Positions 9,838 through 20,064 of a stretch of DNA of 64,000 nt are shown here, in pieces; positions within the stretch are counted from its first letter, which is position 1; every line of letters starts with the position of its first letter. The notes under the pieces were generated by a model, which saw only the letters and a program-made list of their open reading frames with translations, searched no databases and was not told where the DNA came from. The position numbers and the translations under genes were made by a program. Origin of the DNA: Bartonella henselae str. Houston-1 (GTDB lineage Bacteria; Pseudomonadota; Alphaproteobacteria; Rhizobiales; Rhizobiaceae); NCBI RefSeq assembly GCF_000046705.1, contig NC_005956.1, positions 1,054,001 through 1,118,000 of the forward strand, in the 5' to 3' direction.

Positions 9838-10386
9838 ATGAAAGCAAATCAACTCGATATTCTTATTGTTCCTGGCTACAAAGGATCTGATCCTGACCAT
9901 TGGCAAACACGATGGGAAAAAAAATTGTCTACAGCCCGCCGTGTTCAACAAACCCATTGGTCAAAACCTATTTGTGAAGAATGGGTTAATGAGGTTAAAA
10001 TTGCCATTGCACAATCCCAAAAACCCATTGTCATTATTGCCCATTCATTGGGAGTTCCCACAACTATTCATGCAACGCTAAAAAACGCAGAAAAAGTTCG
10101 TGGCGCCTTTTTTGTTGCTCCTCCAGATGTAAGCAATGAAAAAATACGCCCCAAACATTTAATGACATTTGGTCCTTATCATTGCAAAAAATTATCTTTC
10201 CCCTCTGTAGTCATAGCCAGCCGCAACGATGAATTTTGCCAGTTCTCAGTCGCAGAAAAACTTGCTGGTGATTGGGGAGCACTTTTTGTTGACGCTGGGC
10301 TGTCTGGGCATATTAATGTAGAATCTGGGCATGGACCTTGGCCTGAAGGACTGATGGTTTTCTCCCATTTTCTTGCGAAAATTTAA
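9838..10386 (+). CDS. RBBP9/YdeN-family serine hydrolase
   Basis: A small alpha/beta hydrolase of 182 residues, typical of the RBBP9/YdeN family. It begins LDILIVPGYKGSDPDHWQ. The nucleophile elbow is AHSLG (about 68-72), there is an Asp in SRNDEFC, and a His near the C-terminus (SGHINVESGHGPW) completes the triad. The family are serine hydrolases whose physiological substrates are mostly unknown. A gaagga ribosome site precedes the ATG. It sits between purB and purC in the same orientation, but gaps of 82 and 174 bases suggest it need not be in one operon with them. Confidence 0.85.
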   Translation: MKANQLDILIVPGYKGSDPDHWQTRWEKKLSTARRVQQTHWSKPICEEWVNEVKIAIAQSQKPIVIIAHSLGVPTTIHATLKNAEKVRGAFFVAPPDVSNEKIRPKHLMTFGPYHCKKLSFPSVVIASRNDEFCQFSVAEKLAGDWGALFVDAGLSGHINVESGHGPWPEGLMVFSHFLAKI

Positions 10387-10560
10387 TCCCATAAAGATAA
10401 TTTTCTTTACTATGTCTCTTTAATCTTATTCCTCTTTAAAGGAAGAGCTCAATAATAAAAAATTTACGAAGTGTTATAGCAATCATTGAGAATTTATGCC
10501 AATTAGGATAATATTATTCATCAATGCTATTCAAAACCTCTCAAATAATAGAGAATTATA

Positions 10561-11325
10561 ATGAATCGTCGCCACCGTATTTATGAAGGCAAGGCCAAAA
10601 TTCTGTATGAAGGACCTGAACCAGGTACATATATTCAATTTTTTAAAGATGACGCAACTGCTTTTAATGCAAAAAAGCATGAAATTATCGATGGAAAAGG
10701 AGTTTTAAATAACCGTATCTCAGAACATATCTTTAGCCATCTTGGTCGTTTAGGCATCCCAACACACTTTATCAAGCGTATAAATATGCGCGAACAACTC
10801 ATTAAAGCTGTTGAAATTATTCCCTTGGAGGTTGTTGTTCGTAACGTTGCTGCTGGTTCTCTTTCTAAGCGTTTGGGATTGGAAGAAGGTACCCCTCTTT
10901 CGCAATCCATCATTGAGTTTTATTATAAAAACGATTCTCTTGATGATCCCATGGTAAGCGAAGAACATATCACTGCTTTTGGCTGGGCTGTTCCACAAGA
11001 AATAGAAGACATTATGCAGCTTTCAATTCGTATTAATGATTTTCTTTCTGGACTTTTTGCAGGAGTTAATATTCAACTCATTGATTTTAAAATGGAGTTT
11101 GGCCGCTTGTGGGAAGATGAAGCGATGCGTATTGTTCTTGCCGATGAAATATCGCCTGATTCTGCCCGATTATGGGATATACAAACACAAGAAAAAATGG
11201 ATAAAGATCGTTTTCGGCGTGATATGGGAGGGCTTATTAACGCCTATCAAGAAGTGGCAAAGCGTCTTGGTATTATTAATGAAAATGAACCTTCACGACC
11301 AAACGGTCCAGTTTTAGTGAAGTAG
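10561..11325 (+). CDS. purC: phosphoribosylaminoimidazole-succinocarboxamide synthase
   Basis: PurC joins CAIR and aspartate with ATP to form SAICAR. The 254-residue sequence opens with [13 protein letters not shown], the ATP-loop motif of SAICAR synthetase. It contains [13 protein letters not shown], the signature near residue 95, and IDFKMEFG with [14 protein letters not shown], the metal and aspartate-binding segment at about 175-210. Length and motifs are normal. It heads a purC-purS-purQ-purL series on one strand. A short AG-rich stretch before the ATG (agagaa) is a weak ribosome site. Confidence 0.97.
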   Translation: MNRRHRIYEGKAKILYEGPEPGTYIQFFKDDATAFNAKKHEIIDGKGVLNNRISEHIFSHLGRLGIPTHFIKRINMREQLIKAVEIIPLEVVVRNVAAGSLSKRLGLEEGTPLSQSIIEFYYKNDSLDDPMVSEEHITAFGWAVPQEIEDIMQLSIRINDFLSGLFAGVNIQLIDFKMEFGRLWEDEAMRIVLADEISPDSARLWDIQTQEKMDKDRFRRDMGGLINAYQEVAKRLGIINENEPSRPNGPVLVK

Positions 11326-11345
11326 TAAAAAACAAGGGAGCATTA

Positions 11346-11420
11346 ATGTCACCTTCCTTTATTATTGTAAGTACAACTCTTCAAAGAGCGGCGCTTCTAA
11401 CAACAGGAAATAAAAAATGA
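11346..11420 (+). CDS. possible 24-residue peptide overlapping the purS start
   Basis: The purC-purS gap contains an ATG at 11346 with a good ribosome site (aagggag, five-base spacing). The frame encodes [24 protein letters not shown], given here only in outline: hydrophobic start, polar end, 24 residues. Its TGA at 11418-11420 overlaps the purS ATG at 11417 as ATGA, the classic layout for translational coupling. No family is recognised. It may be a leader whose translation feeds ribosomes to purS, or chance; conservation among relatives would decide. Confidence 0.35.
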   Translation: MSPSFIIVSTTLQRAALLTTGNKK

Positions 11421-11656
11421 AAGCACGCGTTATAGTTACTCTCAAAAACAGTGTTCTTGATCCGCAAGGGGAAGCAATTATCGGTGCTTTAAAGAGTTTA
11501 TCTTTCACAGGTATTCACTCTATTCGCCAGGGAAAAGTTTTTGATATTGTGCTCGATGACCAATCTGCTAAAAATGCAAAGCAAACACTTGAACAAATGT
11601 GTGAAGAGCTCCTCGCAAATACTGTCATTGAAAATTATACAATAGAACTTCTTTAA
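11417..11656 (+). CDS. purS: phosphoribosylformylglycinamidine synthase subunit PurS
   Basis: PurS is the small dimeric bridge that couples PurQ (glutaminase) to the short PurL (synthetase) in FGAM synthase complexes. The 79-residue protein has the expected beginning [17 protein letters not shown] and the motif [10 protein letters not shown]; the length is typical. Its start overlaps the stop of a short upstream frame as ATGA, and purQ begins 11 bases after its stop, consistent with an operon in which the three subunits are made together. Confidence 0.95.
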   Translation: MKARVIVTLKNSVLDPQGEAIIGALKSLSFTGIHSIRQGKVFDIVLDDQSAKNAKQTLEQMCEELLANTVIENYTIELL

Positions 11657-11667
11657 GTGGAATTCCT

Positions 11668-12339
11668 ATGAAAACTGCTATCATTCAATTACCGGGATTA
11701 AATCGCGATCGGGATATGGTTGCAGCACTCCATCACATAACAGGAGTTGAGCCATTAAAAATTTGGCAAACAGAATCAACAATTCCAGATGTAGATGTCA
11801 TTGTTATTCCTGGTGGTTTTTCTTATGGCGACTACTTAAGATGTGGTGCTATTGGCGCACGAACACCTGTTTTGCAAGCCGTTCGTGAGAAAGCACAAAA
11901 AGGTGTTACGGTAATTGGCATATGTAATGGATTTCAAATTTTGTTGGAAGCTGGTTTGTTACCCGGTACTTTAATGCGTAACACTTCATTAAAATTTGTT
12001 TGTCGTGAAATAAAGCTTGAAGTCGTAAATGTTAACACAAAATTTTCTCGCTATTATTCTAAAGGACAAATCATTTGTTGTCCTGTTGCACATCACGATG
12101 GAAATTATTTTGTTGATAGTGAAACATTAAAACAAATGGAAGAGAATGAGCAAATTATTTTTCGCTATGCAGAAAATACAAACCCTAACGGTTCGGTGAA
12201 TGATATTGCCGGTATTATTAATAAAGCTGGTAATATTCTCGGTATGATGCCTCATCCTGAAAATTTTATTGAACCTGCACATGGTGGTACTGATGGCCGT
12301 TTATTTTTTCAAAGTGCTTTAGAATTGGCAAAGGGATGA
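11668..12339 (+). CDS. purQ: phosphoribosylformylglycinamidine synthase subunit PurQ
   Basis: PurQ is the class I glutamine amidotransferase subunit that supplies ammonia to PurL. The 223-residue protein shows [11 protein letters not shown], the nucleophile Cys86 in GICNGFQ, and the His-Pro-Glu of the triad in MMPHPEN near the C-terminus. It lies 11 bases after purS. A gap of more than 260 bases, unusual for this operon, separates it from purL. Confidence 0.97.
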   Translation: MKTAIIQLPGLNRDRDMVAALHHITGVEPLKIWQTESTIPDVDVIVIPGGFSYGDYLRCGAIGARTPVLQAVREKAQKGVTVIGICNGFQILLEAGLLPGTLMRNTSLKFVCREIKLEVVNVNTKFSRYYSKGQIICCPVAHHDGNYFVDSETLKQMEENEQIIFRYAENTNPNGSVNDIAGIINKAGNILGMMPHPENFIEPAHGGTDGRLFFQSALELAKG

Positions 12340-12571
12340 TAACAAAGAAGATTTTAGACTACTCCAAATTAAAAATCTGTATCATTTTCTGCGCTATAAA
12401 CTTACGAATCAAACGTTTGATGAACATAATATTGGAGTGTATTTTTCTAAACACACAAAGATTTATTCAAAAGCCGTTTCTGCTTTTTGGATCTACAAAA
12501 AAACAATCAAAATCCCCATTGATGGTTTATCAAACAACACGATTACTGATGATCTAGGCTACTATATTTAA
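12338..12571 (+). other. unexplained open frame in the purQ-purL gap
   Basis: Between purQ and purL an open frame of 77 codons without an ATG start runs to a TAA at 12569-12571. Its translation is protein-like, with segments such as NLYHFLRYKL, NIGVYFSKHTK and AVSAFWIYKK, and includes Trp and many aromatic residues. I do not recognise the family. It could be the 3' remnant of an inserted gene or an untranslated spacer. The overlapping frame starting with ATG at 12336 reads far less like a protein. Confidence 0.3.
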
Positions 12572-12602
12572 AACAATAAAATGCTAAATTTCGATTAATT
12601 TG

Positions 12603-14825
12603 ATGGATAAAGTACTCATGAAGCCTTGCAATAACATTGCCATTACACCAGAATTAATTGCACAACACGGTTTAAAAAATGATGAATATCAACATATCCT
12701 GACCTTGATTGGAAGAGAACCAACATTTACAGAGCTAGGAATTTTTTCTGCGATGTGGAACGAACATTGTTCCTATAAATCATCTAAAAAATGGCTAAAA
12801 ACTCTTCCAACAAAAGGAAACTGTGTTATTCAAGGTCCTGGTGAAAATGCTGGTGTTGTTGATATTGGTGAGGGACAATGCGTAGTTTTCAAAATGGAAA
12901 GCCACAACCATCCTTCTTACATTGAACCTTACCAAGGTGCGGCGACAGGTGTTGGTGGTATTTTGCGAGATGTCTTTACAATGGGAGCACGTCCTATTGC
13001 AGCAATGAATGCACTACGATTTGGATCTCCTGATCATCCCCGAACACGATATCTTGTTGCTGGTGTCGTTTCTGGAATCGGGGGTTACAGTAATGCTTTT
13101 GGCGTTCCAACCGTTGGTGGAGAAATAAATTTTGATGAGCGTTATAATGGCAATATCCTTGTGAACGCTTTTGTCGCTGGTATTGCAAAGAAGGATTCCA
13201 TTTTTTATTCTAAAGCGCAAGGTGTTGGACTTCCTGTTGTTTATCTTGGTGCCAAAACAGGGCGTGATGGTGTTGGTGGAGCAACGATGGCTTCTGCCGA
13301 ATTTGATGATTCAATCAGTGAAAAACGTCCAACTGTTCAAGTGGGGGATCCTTTTACGGAAAAATGCCTTCTTGAAGCTTGCTTAGAACTCATGGAGCTA
13401 GGAGCTGTAGTTGCTATTCAAGATATGGGCGCAGCAGGTTTAACATCTTCTGCAGTTGAAATGGGAGCAAAAGGAGATTTAGGGATAAAGCTTAATCTTG
13501 ATAAAGTCCCCGTTCGTGAAGAAAACATGACAGCCTATGAAATGATGCTTTCTGAAAGTCAAGAACGTATGCTCATGGTGCTTAAACCAGAATTAGAAAA
13601 ACAAGCATCAGCGATTTTTCATAAATGGGGACTTCATTTTTCCATTATTGGACAAACAACTGATGATTTACGTTTCCGTGTGTTACATCAAGGGGAAGAA
13701 GTCGTCAATCTTCCCATCAAAGAGCTGGGGAATGAAGCACCTGTTTACGATCGCCCTTGGAGTGAGCCTACCCCACAACCTATTCTTAAAGTAGAAGAAG
13801 TTAAAAAAGTTGAAAATCTTGGTGATGTACTCCTAACATTATTGAACTCTGCACATCAAAGTTCACGGCGATGGGTGTATGAACAATACGATACACTTAT
13901 CCAAGGAAATACTCTTGTTCGTCCAGGAGCTGATGCAGGCGTCATCCGTGTAAGCAGTAATGACAAACGTGCTCTTGCTTTTTCTTCTGATGTAACGCCT
14001 CGCTATTGCGAAGCAGACCCTTATGAAGGAGGAAAACAAGCAGTTGCAGAGTGCTGGCGAAATATTAGCACGACAGGTGCAATGCCACTAGCAGCCACAG
14101 ATAATCTTAACTTTGGTAATCCTGAAAAACCTGAAATTATGGGGCAATTGGTATTGGCTATTAAAGGTATAGGTGAAGCTTGTAGAGTTCTCGACTTTCC
14201 TATCGTTTCAGGCAATGTCTCTCTTTATAATGAAACCAATGGAGAGGCAATTCTTCCTACGCCAACAATCGCTGGTGTAGGCCTTCTTGATGACTGGTCC
14301 AAAATGGTAACAATCAGTGGTATGCAAAATGGAGACAGTATTGTTTTGATTGGAGATTGCGGCTCTCATTTAGGGCAATCAATCTACGCGCGTAACGTTT
14401 TGAATATTAATACAGGTGCACCGCCTCATGTAGATTTACAGCTTGAAAAAAAGCATGGACAATTTGTTCGAGATGTCATTCATCGTGGTTTTGTTCATGC
14501 CGCTCATGATATTTCTGACGGGGGATTAGCTATTGCACTTGCAGAAATGGTAATTAAAGCAAAGAAAGGAATTAAAGCCAAATTAAGCAACAGATTACCA
14601 CATCATGCGGAGCTTTTTGGAGAAGATCAAGGACGTTATCTCTTAAGCATCAAACCTTATGTTCTCAATCACCTTAAAGAACTTGCACAAGTTAACGCAG
14701 TTTCTTTAACAGAGATTGGTAGAGTTGAAGGTAATTCTCTCAATATAGAAGGGATATTAACACTTTCAGTAGACAAACTCACACAAGCCTATGAAAGTTG
14801 GTTTCCGCAATTTATGGGCGAATAA
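12603..14825 (+). CDS. purL: phosphoribosylformylglycinamidine synthase subunit PurL
   Basis: PurL is the ATP-dependent synthetase subunit that makes FGAM. At about 740 residues it is the short form that needs PurS and PurQ, matching its neighbours. Landmarks are [15 protein letters not shown] with the catalytic-region His, [36 protein letters not shown] (nucleotide site), IQDMGAAGL, and the second AIRS-like half with HDISDGGLA. The start is uncertain. ATG at 12603 and ATG at 12618 both lack a clear ribosome site, and conservation begins at about [13 protein letters not shown]. bolA follows 66 bases downstream. Confidence 0.96.
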   Translation: MDKVLMKPCNNIAITPELIAQHGLKNDEYQHILTLIGREPTFTELGIFSAMWNEHCSYKSSKKWLKTLPTKGNCVIQGPGENAGVVDIGEGQCVVFKMESHNHPSYIEPYQGAATGVGGILRDVFTMGARPIAAMNALRFGSPDHPRTRYLVAGVVSGIGGYSNAFGVPTVGGEINFDERYNGNILVNAFVAGIAKKDSIFYSKAQGVGLPVVYLGAKTGRDGVGGATMASAEFDDSISEKRPTVQVGDPFTEKCLLEACLELMELGAVVAIQDMGAAGLTSSAVEMGAKGDLGIKLNLDKVPVREENMTAYEMMLSESQERMLMVLKPELEKQASAIFHKWGLHFSIIGQTTDDLRFRVLHQGEEVVNLPIKELGNEAPVYDRPWSEPTPQPILKVEEVKKVENLGDVLLTLLNSAHQSSRRWVYEQYDTLIQGNTLVRPGADAGVIRVSSNDKRALAFSSDVTPRYCEADPYEGGKQAVAECWRNISTTGAMPLAATDNLNFGNPEKPEIMGQLVLAIKGIGEACRVLDFPIVSGNVSLYNETNGEAILPTPTIAGVGLLDDWSKMVTISGMQNGDSIVLIGDCGSHLGQSIYARNVLNINTGAPPHVDLQLEKKHGQFVRDVIHRGFVHAAHDISDGGLAIALAEMVIKAKKGIKAKLSNRLPHHAELFGEDQGRYLLSIKPYVLNHLKELAQVNAVSLTEIGRVEGNSLNIEGILTLSVDKLTQAYESWFPQFMGE

Positions 14826-14891
14826 TAAAGAGTTATTCATCTCTCTTGACTTGGTGCTATTCTTGCAAGAAATAAATAGAGGAGAATAATC

Positions 14892-15125
14892 ATGGCAATG
14901 AGTGCCAATGAAATCAAAACACTTATCCGTGAAGGAATTCCCGACGCAACGATAATAATTCGCGACCTAGCCGGCGATGGAGAACACTACGCTGCAGAAG
15001 TAATTTCTGAAAGTTTTCGTGGTAAAAGCCGTGTTCAACAACATAAAATGGTCTATGATGCTCTTAAAGGCAATATGGGAAATGGCCTTCATGCTCTAAT
15101 GTTGCAAACGAATATTCCAAAATAA
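14892..15125 (+). CDS. bolA: BolA-family protein
   Basis: A 77-residue class II KH-like protein of the BolA/IbaG family. These bind [2Fe-2S] clusters together with monothiol glutaredoxins and act in iron and Fe-S homeostasis. The sequence DLAGDGEHYAAEV and the conserved His in NGLHALML mark the family; the first is closer to IbaG-type members than to the E. coli BolA type. An aggagaa ribosome site precedes the ATG. The partner monothiol glutaredoxin is the next gene, a common alphaproteobacterial pair located after purL. Confidence 0.93.
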   Translation: MAMSANEIKTLIREGIPDATIIIRDLAGDGEHYAAEVISESFRGKSRVQQHKMVYDALKGNMGNGLHALMLQTNIPK

Positions 15126-15231
15126 TTTAAAATTTCTTCTTGCATTCATTCACTCAATACGATTAGAAAAGAATGGAAACATAAATATACGCTCATAGCT
15201 TATAAAAATTCTGCAATATCGAGGAATAAAG

Positions 15232-15564
15232 ATGACTACTATTCGTGATTTTATTGACAGCGAAATTAAAGAAAATGATGTCATTTTATTCATGAAAGGA
15301 ACACCCGATGCTCCACAATGCGGATTTTCAGGTCAAGTTGCTCACATCCTTAATTATTTAGGGGTACCTTATAAAGGAATTAATATTCTAACTTCTGATG
15401 AATTGCGTCAAGGAATTAAAGATTATTCAAATTGGCCTACAATTCCACAACTCTATGTCAAAGGTGAGTTTATTGGTGGTTGTGATATTATTAAAGAAAT
15501 GTTTCAAAATAATGAATTGCAGGAACTTTTAAAGGAAAAAGATATTCCCTGCAATAAAGCATAG
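15232..15564 (+). CDS. grxD: monothiol glutaredoxin (Grx4 type)
   Basis: A 110-residue monothiol glutaredoxin with the CGFS active site (Cys30), which carries and transfers [2Fe-2S] clusters rather than reducing disulfides. Other landmarks are FMKGTPDAPQ before the active site, the cis-Pro segment WPTIPQLYVKG, and GGCDI near the glutathione site. A gaggaa ribosome site precedes the ATG. Encoded directly after a BolA-family gene, with which it is expected to form a cluster-bridged heterodimer. Confidence 0.96.
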   Translation: MTTIRDFIDSEIKENDVILFMKGTPDAPQCGFSGQVAHILNYLGVPYKGINILTSDELRQGIKDYSNWPTIPQLYVKGEFIGGCDIIKEMFQNNELQELLKEKDIPCNKA

Positions 15565-15634
15565 GTATCTTTCATTTTATTCAGACTCTTAGAAAGCTGT
15601 ATTGAGTCGAAATTTTTATTTCAAGGATACCATA

Positions 15635-16882
15635 ATGTCACATTCAATCGACGAACAAACGCATAGTAATGCGCTTCAAAAAAAGATTGGCTATAAAGAA
15701 TTTGTTATTCTCATCGGTGCGCTCATGGCCATCAATTCTATAGCCGTTGACATTATGCTGCCAGCTATGCCTAATATTTTGAACAGCTTGCATGTTATCA
15801 ATGAAAATGATCAACATTATATCATTTCTAGTTATCTTATGAGTTATGGCATCTCGCAGATATTTTTTGGTCCGATAAGTGATCGTTATGGACGTCGTAA
15901 GCTTATTCTCATTGGTCTTGCATTTTATTCATTTGCAGCAATTGCTTGTGCCTTTGTATCCAATTTTTCTCTATTGCTTATTTTACGGATCTTGCAAGGT
16001 ATAGGAGGTGCCGCTATGCGTGTCCTCACAATTTCCGTTGTACGTGATCTTTATAATGGTCGAAAAATGGCAGAAGTTATGTCTATCGTTATGATGATTT
16101 TTCTAATTGCACCAATAATTGGACCTTCAACAGGACAGTTTATTTTATTGTTTGGGAACTGGCAAGTTATTTTTATATTCATGGCAATTATTGGTTTTGG
16201 ACTGATGATTTGGATTCAACTGCGCTTGCCTGAGACTCTTTATACACAACGTTCTCTTTCCTTTTCTTCGATCAAACACAATTTATGGATTGTTATAATT
16301 AATCGCACAACACTTTGCTATACACTAGCAGCCTCTATTATTTTAGCTTGTATTTTCACCGCCGTTAATACGGCGCAACAAACATATGAAGGGATTTATA
16401 ATCTAGGCCTCTGGTTTCCCATTGTATTTGCCATCGGTGCAGCTTTTCAAGCTTTATCATCATTCTTTAATTCTCGATTTGTTGGACGCCTTGGAATGCG
16501 ACGTATTGCACATACTATGCTTTTGCTCTTTTGTGTTACTTCATGCATTTTATTTGTAGGATCAATCTTAACAGATGGGATTATCCCTTTTCCTTTATAC
16601 ATGCTATTATTCTGTATACTGATGTTTGCCTTCGGCGGTATGATGGCTAATTTTAACACACTCGCTCTAGAATCAGTAGGAGAAATCGCTGGAACAACAT
16701 CTTCTGTATCTGGCTTTCTTCAGACATCCATCGGCACAGGACTGAGCTTTTTCATTGCACAACAATTTAATGAAACAATCACTCCCAATTCAGTAGGGTT
16801 TTTCTTTTTGAGCCTTATCGCTATACTTCTTGTCTTATGTGCAGAACGTGGGCATCTTTTTAGGCAATATAATACTCAATAA
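15635..16882 (+). CDS. MFS drug exporter, Bcr/CflA type
   Basis: A membrane protein of 415 residues with about twelve predicted helices. It carries the MFS motif A between helices 2 and 3 (GPISDRYGRRK) and the drug-exporter signature VDIMLPAMP in helix 1, together with RILQGIGGAAMRV. This is the pattern of Bcr/CflA proton-driven drug exporters in the inner membrane; the substrate cannot be told. The start is the ATG at 15635 behind an aagga site; an in-frame TTG at 15602 is less likely. It stands alone after grxD and before a decayed transposase. Confidence 0.9.
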   Translation: MSHSIDEQTHSNALQKKIGYKEFVILIGALMAINSIAVDIMLPAMPNILNSLHVINENDQHYIISSYLMSYGISQIFFGPISDRYGRRKLILIGLAFYSFAAIACAFVSNFSLLLILRILQGIGGAAMRVLTISVVRDLYNGRKMAEVMSIVMMIFLIAPIIGPSTGQFILLFGNWQVIFIFMAIIGFGLMIWIQLRLPETLYTQRSLSFSSIKHNLWIVIINRTTLCYTLAASIILACIFTAVNTAQQTYEGIYNLGLWFPIVFAIGAAFQALSSFFNSRFVGRLGMRRIAHTMLLLFCVTSCILFVGSILTDGIIPFPLYMLLFCILMFAFGGMMANFNTLALESVGEIAGTTSSVSGFLQTSIGTGLSFFIAQQFNETITPNSVGFFFLSLIAILLVLCAERGHLFRQYNTQ

Positions 16883-17814
16883 ACGCAACTATAAAAAAAT
16901 TGAATATCGTTTACTGTGCTGTAAAAAAAGACATGGGACCTGAATTCTGTGTACTTAATTCTTTCTAAACTAAAGGATAATTGAGGCAGTAACCAGAAAC
17001 CCCATAAAAGAAAAAGTTTTTTATCAACTCATCAGAAAATAAATCTGAAATATTTAATTTCATTCAAAAAACATTCGACAAGATGGCGTTCTTTATAAAA
17101 ATGATCATCATTATTCTGCAATATTTTCTTAGTTGAGCGAAAAAGAAAAACAGAGATGGAGTTTTGCTGCCTCATCAGTTTTCTTTGTACCTCTAAACAT
17201 AACCTTTATCAGCAATAACTTATTAGTTTCATCCTCTTCAATAAGCTAAAGTGCTTGAAGCATATCATTGCTGTTCCAAAAAGTGAGAAGATACCGTCAA
17301 ACTGAGCCCATAGCATCAATCATAGCATGATTTTTAGAGGGCAAATCTTCAAGCTTGCTTTATTGCCAATGCTTCATCTCATGCTAGACTTTCTCTATAG
17401 CCTACCACCTAAATCTATATCTTCAAAAGAGTGAGAGACCTCAGCAAAGGTAAAATCAAGATCTACAGAAACACCATTATTATCCATAGTCCTTATGTTC
17501 TTTCACGCAGGATTTATAATGTTGAAATATGCCAAATAACTTGCCTGACAATAAGGGCAAGATCACATTCTTGAACCCCCATTTTAAAATAAAATGAACA
17601 TTTATTAAAATAACGGAGAAAGTTTTTAATCCTTACGAGAATAACAAAAGCCTATCCATCCATAAACATTCAATCTTTTGCTAATTTGTACTAAATGTCA
17701 TACTTTCCCATAATAAAATTCCTGTTCTTTACAAATGGAATATTACCAGCACTCCACCTTTTTTCAAATCTTGACTTAAAACACAAAACTTAAGAATTAA
17801 ATATGGAACACAGT
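16883..17814. other. gap holding an IS5-like transposase remnant
   Basis: No intact gene lies between the exporter and parC. The minus strand from about 17400 to 16960 holds the transposase remnant listed separately. The flanks are AT-rich and I could not place terminal inverted repeats or target duplications. Confidence 0.6.
16960..17400 (-). pseudogene. IS5-family-like transposase remnant
   Basis: Read on the minus strand, broken frames give, in order, SKNHAMIDAMGS, a QALxLIEEDE stretch, VIADKGY (the second Asp of the DDE triad) and YKERHLVECFLNEIKYFRFIF (around the triad Glu), then a frameshifted tail. This is the order and spacing of IS5-family (IS427-like) transposases. At least three in-frame stops and frameshifts inactivate it, and no 5' third with the first Asp is recognisable. 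Family assignment is from recalled motifs. Confidence 0.65.
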
Positions 17815-20064
17815 TTAATTGGTAAATTTCCCTGATTTTGGAAAGCCTTTCGGAACCACACGCCCTACCCCAGAACGTACTCCCATCCACTCAATGAGAT
17901 CACTCGCTTGGCGGTTAAAGCAACGTTCAGCTGTATCTTGCCAACTTAAACCTTCTGATAAATTAAAAGTTTTGACATCAACAACTCCCCCTTGTTTGTA
18001 ACGTTGTAAACGAACACCTTTACCACGACTCATTTCTGGTATTTGTTCAATGGCAAAAATGAGCATTTTACGGTTTTCACCAACCACTGCAACATGATCA
18101 CCTTTTACTGGAACACAAAGTTTTACCTTATCAGGAAATTTCACATTCATAACTTGCTTGCCTTTTCGTGTATTAGCAATCACTTCAGTTGCAGGTACAA
18201 TAAAACCATTTCCATGAGATGAAACTAAGAGAAGTTTTTCCTGTGTATGATGCACAAAAGCTGTCAGGAGATCATGCTCGTCATCCATATCAACTAAAAT
18301 ACGAATGGGTTCCCCATGCCCCCGTCCTCCCGGCAAACTATTTGCAGCAATAGCAAAAAACTTTCCGCCAGTACTTATCACCACAATTTTATCTGTAGTA
18401 AACGCTGGAAATGCTAATTTCAAACAATCCCCTTCTTTGAAAGAAAGTGCATTGTAATCACTCAAATGCCCCTTCAAAGCACGCATCCAACCCTTTTCAG
18501 AAATAACAATAGTAACTGGTTCTTTTTCAATCATTGCCTGATAAATATCATCAAAATCATGTCTTGGTGCTTCTTCAAATGTTGTACGCCTTTTCCCTAA
18601 GAGAGTATGAGGACCAAAAACTTTACGAACTTTTATGATTTCCTCTGAAATTATTTTCCATTGCTTTGTCCGAGAATCTAACAAATTTTGCAGTTTTTCT
18701 TTTTCAGCCCTCAAGGTTTCAAATTCTTTACGAATTTCAAATTCCTCAAGTTTACGTAAAGAACGCAAGCGCATATTAAGAATAGCTTCAGCTTGATTTT
18801 CTGTTAATTCAAAACGATCGATAAGCTTTTTTTTTGGTTCATCCTCTTCCCGAATAATCTGGATCACCTCATCAAGATTCAAATATGTGATAAGATATCC
18901 ATGGAGGATTTCCAACCGTCGTTCAATTTCGTCAAGCTGATAACGAGAACGGCGAATAAGCACCTCTTGACGATGTTCAAGCCATTGTTTTAAACTTTCC
19001 CGCAAAGAAAGAACATTCGGTACTTTTCCAAAAGACAAAACATTAAGATTGAGAGGAAATCTTATTTCAAAATCAGTCAATTTAAAAAGAGACTCCATAA
19101 GAATCTCAGGATCGACGGTACGATTTTTAGGAATAAGTACAATGCGAATATCTTCTGCTGACTCATCACGAATATCTTCAAGCATTGGTAACCGCCGTGC
19201 AAGCAATAATTCTGCTGTTTTTTCAATAAGTCGTGACTTTTGAACTTGATAGGGAATTTCAGTCACAACAAGCACATAAGAACCACGGTTACCGGTTTCC
19301 TGATGCCAACGCGAACGCAACCGAAAAAAACCACGCCCAACACGATAAGATTCCTCAATACTCTTTTTAGGTTCAACTAAAATGCCACCTGTTGGAAAAT
19401 CAGGTCCAAGCACAAAGTGATTTAATTCCTCATCACGGGCATTGGGATGCGCAATCAAATGAAGCGCCGCATCACAAAGTTCAGAAACATTATGGGGTGG
19501 AATAGATGTTGCCATACCAACAGCAATACCTGATGAACCATTTGCTAAAAGATTAGGAAAAGCTCCAGGTAAAACGATCGGTTCTTCATCTTCCTCATTA
19601 TAGGTTAAACGAAAATCAATAGCGTTTTCATTAATTCCTTCAAGCAGCAATGCAGCTACTTCAGTCATGCGTGCTTCCGTATAACGCATAGCAGCAGCAT
19701 TATCACCATCAATATTCCCAAAATTGCCTTGTCCATCAACCAATGGATAACGGACAGCAAAATTCTGAGCCAAGCGCACTAATGCATCATAAATAGATGC
19801 ATCACCATGTGGATGAAATTTTCCCATGACATCCCCAACAATCCTTGCGCATTTCGCATAAGAATGTCCTGGATTAAGTTTGAGTAAACGCATAGCGTGA
19901 ACAATACGCCTATGCACAGGTTTCAAACCATCACGCACATCAGGCAACGCACGGTGCGTAATAGTAGAAAGCGCATAAGCCAAATAACGCTCTTGTAAAG
20001 CAGAACGTAATTCTATTGACTCAATATGTTCTTTATCAAAAGGTAAATTCATTTTATCAGACAT
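17815..20064 (-). CDS. parC: DNA topoisomerase IV subunit A
   Basis: ParC cleaves and rejoins DNA in topoisomerase IV, which separates daughter chromosomes. The 749-residue protein has [17 protein letters not shown], the quinolone region [13 protein letters not shown], and the catalytic Tyr128 in [10 protein letters not shown] coiled-coil tower follows, then a short C-terminal beta-propeller region. The C-terminal portion has degenerate repeats typical of ParC, which separates it from GyrA. The residue equivalent to E. coli Ser80 is Ala89, a change tied to low quinolone susceptibility. The start ATG at 20064 has no clear ribosome site; the Met five codons in (20052) is a real alternative. Confidence 0.95.
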   Translation of the reverse strand: MSDKMNLPFDKEHIESIELRSALQERYLAYALSTITHRALPDVRDGLKPVHRRIVHAMRLLKLNPGHSYAKCARIVGDVMGKFHPHGDASIYDALVRLAQNFAVRYPLVDGQGNFGNIDGDNAAAMRYTEARMTEVAALLLEGINENAIDFRLTYNEEDEEPIVLPGAFPNLLANGSSGIAVGMATSIPPHNVSELCDAALHLIAHPNARDEELNHFVLGPDFPTGGILVEPKKSIEESYRVGRGFFRLRSRWHQETGNRGSYVLVVTEIPYQVQKSRLIEKTAELLLARRLPMLEDIRDESAEDIRIVLIPKNRTVDPEILMESLFKLTDFEIRFPLNLNVLSFGKVPNVLSLRESLKQWLEHRQEVLIRRSRYQLDEIERRLEILHGYLITYLNLDEVIQIIREEDEPKKKLIDRFELTENQAEAILNMRLRSLRKLEEFEIRKEFETLRAEKEKLQNLLDSRTKQWKIISEEIIKVRKVFGPHTLLGKRRTTFEEAPRHDFDDIYQAMIEKEPVTIVISEKGWMRALKGHLSDYNALSFKEGDCLKLAFPAFTTDKIVVISTGGKFFAIAANSLPGGRGHGEPIRILVDMDDEHDLLTAFVHHTQEKLLLVSSHGNGFIVPATEVIANTRKGKQVMNVKFPDKVKLCVPVKGDHVAVVGENRKMLIFAIEQIPEMSRGKGVRLQRYKQGGVVDVKTFNLSEGLSWQDTAERCFNRQASDLIEWMGVRSGVGRVVPKGFPKSGKFTN

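Noticed and set aside
12336..12557. ATG-initiated 73-codon frame after purQ
   Set aside because: Its translation is less protein-like than the neighbouring frame, and the ATG overlaps the purQ stop by chance spacing without a ribosome site.
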